Below are positions 53,601 to 59,600 of a stretch of 64,000 nucleotides of DNA, piece after piece. The number at the start of each line of letters is the position of its first letter. Positions within the stretch are counted from its first letter, which is position 1. Position numbers and translations under genes: made by a program. Source of the DNA: Incurvaria masculella (taxonomy: Eukaryota; Arthropoda; Insecta; Lepidoptera; Incurvariidae); assembly GCA_946894095.1 (NCBI GenBank), contig OX335642.1:11171021-11235020 (forward strand). The letters run 5' to 3'. The notes under the pieces were generated by a model that made no database searches, was not told where the DNA came from, and worked only from the letters and a program-made list of their open reading frames with translations.

Positions 53601-56600
53601 TTTTGTTCGAATGGTTTGTTTTGTGATTTGTGTTTGAGACTTAATGCCCCTTAAGATATAATTGAAGTAATGTCAGGTATTACTAAGAGAGAATGGCGTA
53701 TTTTTCTAGGAACACATATAATCAGATCTTTGCCGGTTGTGTGATCATTTCTCTTGGTGATATCTTGGAAGTTCCCGTCTGTGTGTTTGAGAGAGAGTGA
53801 GGGTTTGTGATGGTGCAAAATTTAATGTTTTATGCTTCAGTATACAGTTAGTATCAGTAATAATTATTTTTTATTAATTTTTTTCTTGCTGTTGTTGTTT
53901 CTTCATTAAGAAGGTTTATTATTGTTAAATTATATCTTCTTTTAAATGGATTCAACATTTTGTGTCTAAGATTGCTTTTGGCGCCCTTTGAGCTTAATAA
54001 ACCTGACCAATCCACAATATCAATTGTCATAGCCAGACCGACTGAACCATCTTTAGACACGTTTTAGGTGATTCAAAAATATCACAACAGTTCGCTAAAT
54101 ATTTCTGAAAAGGATGCAGTTAAATAGCGTTAATCAGCAAATGCTCATAACAACTGACCTGACCTGTCGTGAGTGTAGCTTGTCTACCAATTTGACGAAA
54201 TACAATACAACACACGGTGCCTGCTACCGACTGTTGTCTGAAATAAAACACAAACACTTCAATAACTTTATTAAAATCAAGTAATCGAATTAAATTAGAA
54301 TCGTTAATAATAGTATACACTTTGTTGTCATCACTGTTACATAATTATAACTTTTATTGACTCAATTGATTTCTGTAGAAACTTATTAGACGTGCATTAG
54401 TTACTTATAATTGTATATAGGTAATCGGTCTTATTTTTTAATCACTATATTTTAAAGTTATTATCACTTTTACATTAAGCTAGCACACAATAGTTAACAA
54501 TGATTGGTTTATATAAATCTTATTTGCTCTTGATACATTTTAATATTTTGTAATTTTCTATTTACTGAAGTAATTAGGTATACAGGTCCCTTGCAACTAG
54601 CAGGAACTGTATGAATTATTACTTAAGTATAGTCGTTTACACCTCTGCGTCGATTGACTGGATCGTCGAAACCTCCGTGCCTCCTGTGTTGGTCGGCGGG
54701 CGCTATCTCCGCGGTGAAGCGACCAGGAGGACTGGCTCGCTCCAACTGTGAATCCAAATGTGAAGATACCGCGCCGCCCCCGCACCGCCACCTCCCCCGC
54801 CGCTCGAGATGCACACATACAGCGGGATTCATTATGACATGCCACAAAAAGTGTATAAAATTTTCGCCACTCACCCACAGGTGGTTTTTATTCCGGTATT
54901 CATTCTTAGGGCAGGCATGACATGGCATATTTCAATGAAAGATCACGGAATTGTACAATTTTTTACGGCTTTATTCTTCTACATCCATTTATTCTTAAAT
55001 TTAAGTTACTTACAACTATGTTTTCAATGTAATACTTAAGTGAAAATAAATAATACATTTGTGAGTACGGTAAATATAAATTACGGTTAAAGCCCGATGT
55101 TGGTTAAAGTATGAAATTATTTTTTCCTTGATTTGTTTTTGGATTTCTGCACTTTATCCATGTTAAGTGCACTAATTAAGAGTTGATATGAAGAAAAAAA
55201 TAGAACTTTATTTTTTTATTTTATTTTTGTATGAAGAAATTTTATTTTTTTCTTACCATAAACTCTAAATTAGTGCCCTCGGCGCAGTACACCTGCAAAG
55301 CTTAGTTACCTTCAAGGAAAATAAGATTTCGGACTTTAACCATTATTGAGGTTTAACCGTAATATATATAGACTTTCGCTGATGCGTCTATGTTGAAGTT
55401 TATTTGTCTTATATATTCGTCGAGTCTGTTTTTAAACAGATTCACTGAATTCAAACAAATAACATCAATAGCTTGCTCCACGAGTCCACTACTCTGTTTG
55501 CCACGAAGTGCTTACGAGGGTTTAGCTTGGCAAAGGTATAGGATAGCTTCATTGAATGGCCACGGAGATTGGTGTTTTTGTTGTGTGTGTACTTTTCCCG
55601 TAGCTTGGGTACATTCTAGTAGCCATTAAAAATCTGAAATGTCTCTATAAGATCTCCACTTTCTCTACGTTCTTGCAAAGTGCTACATATTGACTGGTAA
55701 ACCTGTTTTGCTAGCACTTTCGGTTCAGATTTTAAATAAATTTTGTTTACCAGAAATTAAACAATTTAACAAAATGAAAATTTTGATTCCTAAACGTTTG
55801 ATTACTAATATAATAATTTAACATTTTACTTATTCTAATTATAACATTTGTTTTCATAAAATCATTTTATGCGAGTTAAGGATAAGATATGAGTTTGGAG
55901 GTCCTCGACTACATTTTGTATATATTTAATAAATGTTTTTAAAATAAACCTTCAGTAGGTTATGTAGTGTGGAGCAAGCTGTGCATGAAACCCATTAGTG
56001 AAGTGATCTGCAGTAGGTACGTTTGTGTTCTCTCTGAATGGACTCAGTTTGATTGTTTTTTTTTTCATTAATTGTTGCAAGTTGTTCCATTCACTTTTTG
56101 CACATCGTGCAGTTCACTAATGGAGTTAAGAGACCTTACACAATATGTACTATTCTTTTCTGATTATTTAACTCGAATCACTTAATGCCGAATGCAGGCT
56201 ACATGTTTTTGTGTCCATGATGTAAACAAATACTACATGATTATAACTGCTTTAATTTTTTGCAGTGTATTGTAAATGGTGTTGAGTTCCGGTACCTAGG
56301 CATGTTAACATTTCATGTTCTAGTAGACAAGTGCTTAGTATTCATTGTTTCTCTTCCGCGGTTTTTAACATGTATTAAGTACCTTTATTTTACTATATTT
56401 TTGCTTAAAATAACACACCGTATAGCCTGTGGTCTACTTTTGAGAATATTGTGCCTACCTTTATTGGGAGTGCGTATGGTATGATAAATTGTTGCAATAA
56501 CAATTCAAATATCTTGAATTTGCAAACACAATGTGTTGAAAGCTTGTTTTAAAATGTTGCCGTGGGATCTCTGCACTAAGATAGTTACTTGCAAAAACCT

Positions 56601-59600
56601 CCTCCTACCTCACAAAAACATGGGTTTTCCTAAGCATTGACAGCTACAGGCGGCGCGGATCCATTTCAAAGGCAAACTTTAACATTCGTGACCACATCTT
56701 CAGGTAGTGGCTTGGAATTACCTTTCATTAGTCATTCTTTATTTGAAAACGTATTATTCGGACGAAGGTTTGTTTTTCATTACTCACCTAGTAGGCACCT
56801 AGTTTGAACGGAAAGGGGCCTACAGTCAGAGTAGTAGTAAGCATTACTCAGCATGATCAGATGGAAGCAGCGCAAACCGAGTTAACATATGACGTCAAGT
56901 ATGACGTACCGGCGGAACATGTGTGTGATTGTTGAATGTCGTCTCATCTTCAAAGGACCTTCGCAGCACATGCTTAAGGCACTGCATGGAATCGGTTGCG
57001 TTAATATTGCACTGTTGTTGTTACATTCCGCGCATGTGCAACGTTTCACGTGACTGCAGTATTACCTATATCGTAACAGTTGACGCGAGACTATAAAAAG
57101 AACATCTGTCGACATTCGTTTTTTCTTCATTGCTCGTATTGTCTGCAGTCTATATAAATCCTAAACGATGGATCGTTGTTTCCTCCTTCCTTCTGCACTG
57201 GTAGTCCCGTGTTATTGAATATAAGCAGAATGTATTCAGAGTGGGCAGACCAACTTTAATCCTACGGACTAAACCGGTTTTTGTATGGTTAGTCCGGTGC
57301 TGATCTCGAAGTTTTGTCAGGTGCTCTCTGAATACGACTTATAATCTCTAAGTTTGTTAGGTAGTTTTTTGTTATAACATTTCGGGAACAATTAGGTAGG
57401 TACTTCTTTATTGTTTCCAAGCGTTTTGACGTTTATAAACTACCTACCTATCCTATATTTCAGCAATAAGTTACCAATTTTTATTATTTCCAAATTGTGT
57501 TTTGATGAATTTGTAATGAGAAAATATCTTCTTAGCTACACTCAGATGCGTAGGTTTTAGTCAACTTCCGCGACCCTTATACATAGGAATGATGTGTTCT
57601 TGTTACTGGTGTACAGAAGATCTACCTGGGAATTCCGTGCTTAGGAATCAGTTATCTTTCCTTCGAAAACACCGCCTTGGCGGATCTCAAATACATGATG
57701 ATGTTTCATAGGAACCCTTTAACCGGATGGCACATGTCTCACGTCAGTGTGTGTCGGACGACATTCACGTGCTTCCGTCCGCGCTATTCTAATTGCGCAC
57801 AGACGCGAATAATGTTTGCAAGAAGATTTGCCTGTCTGTCTGTCCTCAAGGCTCTTTCTGTTATCGCCATCTTATGAGATTGTGGCCTATTATCCGCTGC
57901 ACAAATAGTAATAGCGATTGTAAATATTCAGCCAACTGTGCTTCTCGGTGGGTCTCTATGCACTGCTTCAAAATTTTATTATTAGATAAAGTAACAAATT
58001 AATGCACTTAAGGATAGCCCCCCAATATCCTTTTTGCGTTTACCTCCTAGCGGAAGCGGTTTTTCCGGAAGGCCCGACTGAGACCTCAATATAATTATAT
58101 ACTGGGTGAATTTTTCAAGTGTGCCTTCATGACCAAATCCGAAACTATAAGAAATTGCGAAAAACCCTCAAAGGATAATTGCGCCGATTTTGATAAAAAA
58201 ATAAAGCTGTGCTTATATCATTTTTTTCTAGCCGGGAATCGAACTTGTAATTTTGAGAAAAATAACGCAACCCGTATTATTACACCAGCCAATAGCGCTC
58301 TATTAACTCCAAAGGAGAGTAAAATTTAAAAAATCACGTTTTTTGTATGGTATACACTTTTAATCTTTATATTTTTTTAATTTTACCTATTGTTATAGCG
58401 GCAAAATAAATACACACTCTGTGAAAATTCCAGCTGCCTACCTATTACGGTTCATGAGATACAGCCCTGTGACAGACGGACGTACGGACAGCGGAGGCTT
58501 AATAATAGGGTTCCGTTTTCACCCTTTGGGTACGGAATCCTAAAAACCGTATAGTTAAACCGTGACCGATCTTGCGATGAGACGCAACACACGGAAGGAG
58601 GATGGAAGGACTTGGGACTTGCTTAAATGAAGTGATCCATCTCCTGCGTTTGCGGCGGGTCTAGTGTGGGCTGGGGGGTGTGACGCGGGCGCGGGGAGAG
58701 GGCCGGCGGCGACGCGACGTGACAGGAAGACGGTAACTAAGTATAGTTAGGGTCAGACAATGGCTCGTTAGGATAGCGCTTGCTCGGCTCTGCCCTAACG
58801 CGTCGGATGACAGCGGTGTACGTGTCGTTAGATTTGAGCTTGACAAGCGACATCTAGGTAAATGAGGTGCTTCGTAATTATATACATTGATTGATGATGT
58901 AAATGCACAATGCGAAATTTTTCAGGTTGTGAATTTACATATGTGTATTAGTTTTTTAACTGGCTTAAAATTAAATAATGTTCTATACAAAAAAAAAATT
59001 ACCTTTCTTAATTATTTCATCATGTCATGTTCTAGTCTTTCAAATTCCATGTCGCTTTAGGCATATAGGCAGGAGCACGAAGTAGGACGTCCTCAGGCTC
59101 ACCACCCCACTATTGGAACAAGAAGACTTCAAGCAGAGCGACTTTTATGGATGATAACATATTGTGAAAGAAAAGTATCCACGGCTTGCAAATATTTATG
59201 AATTATCGGGATAATGTTCTGTGGTGAAGTAAATAAATCCATTTTTCACATCGGGCAAGGCATCTCGTGAAACATAGCAAAATAATTTGGGGCCTTGTTT
59301 TAATTGTATATTTAATATTAATTTATGTTGAAATACTTGTTGTTCCTAATATGTATAGGTATGGTTAAAGCAGCAATGAAAAGCTGTCAGTGTTTCCAAG
59401 CCAGTTCAATGTAGCCGTGCTCATAAAGGGAACTCACGATGAATATAGCAGCTACTTAAAATTTTATCTTTTGCAGAACATTGTAAATAGGTAAAAATAT
59501 GTCACTATTTTCAGTCTCATATCTGTTGTGTCTTTGTAGATGGCGCGACGATCGTTCGTAGCTATTTCTTCTAAAACTCCTCAAAAATGGGAAGTTACAC

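Noticed and set aside
57091..57101. TATA box of an intronic gene
   Set aside because: No coding frame or splice pattern follows it; kept only as a remark.
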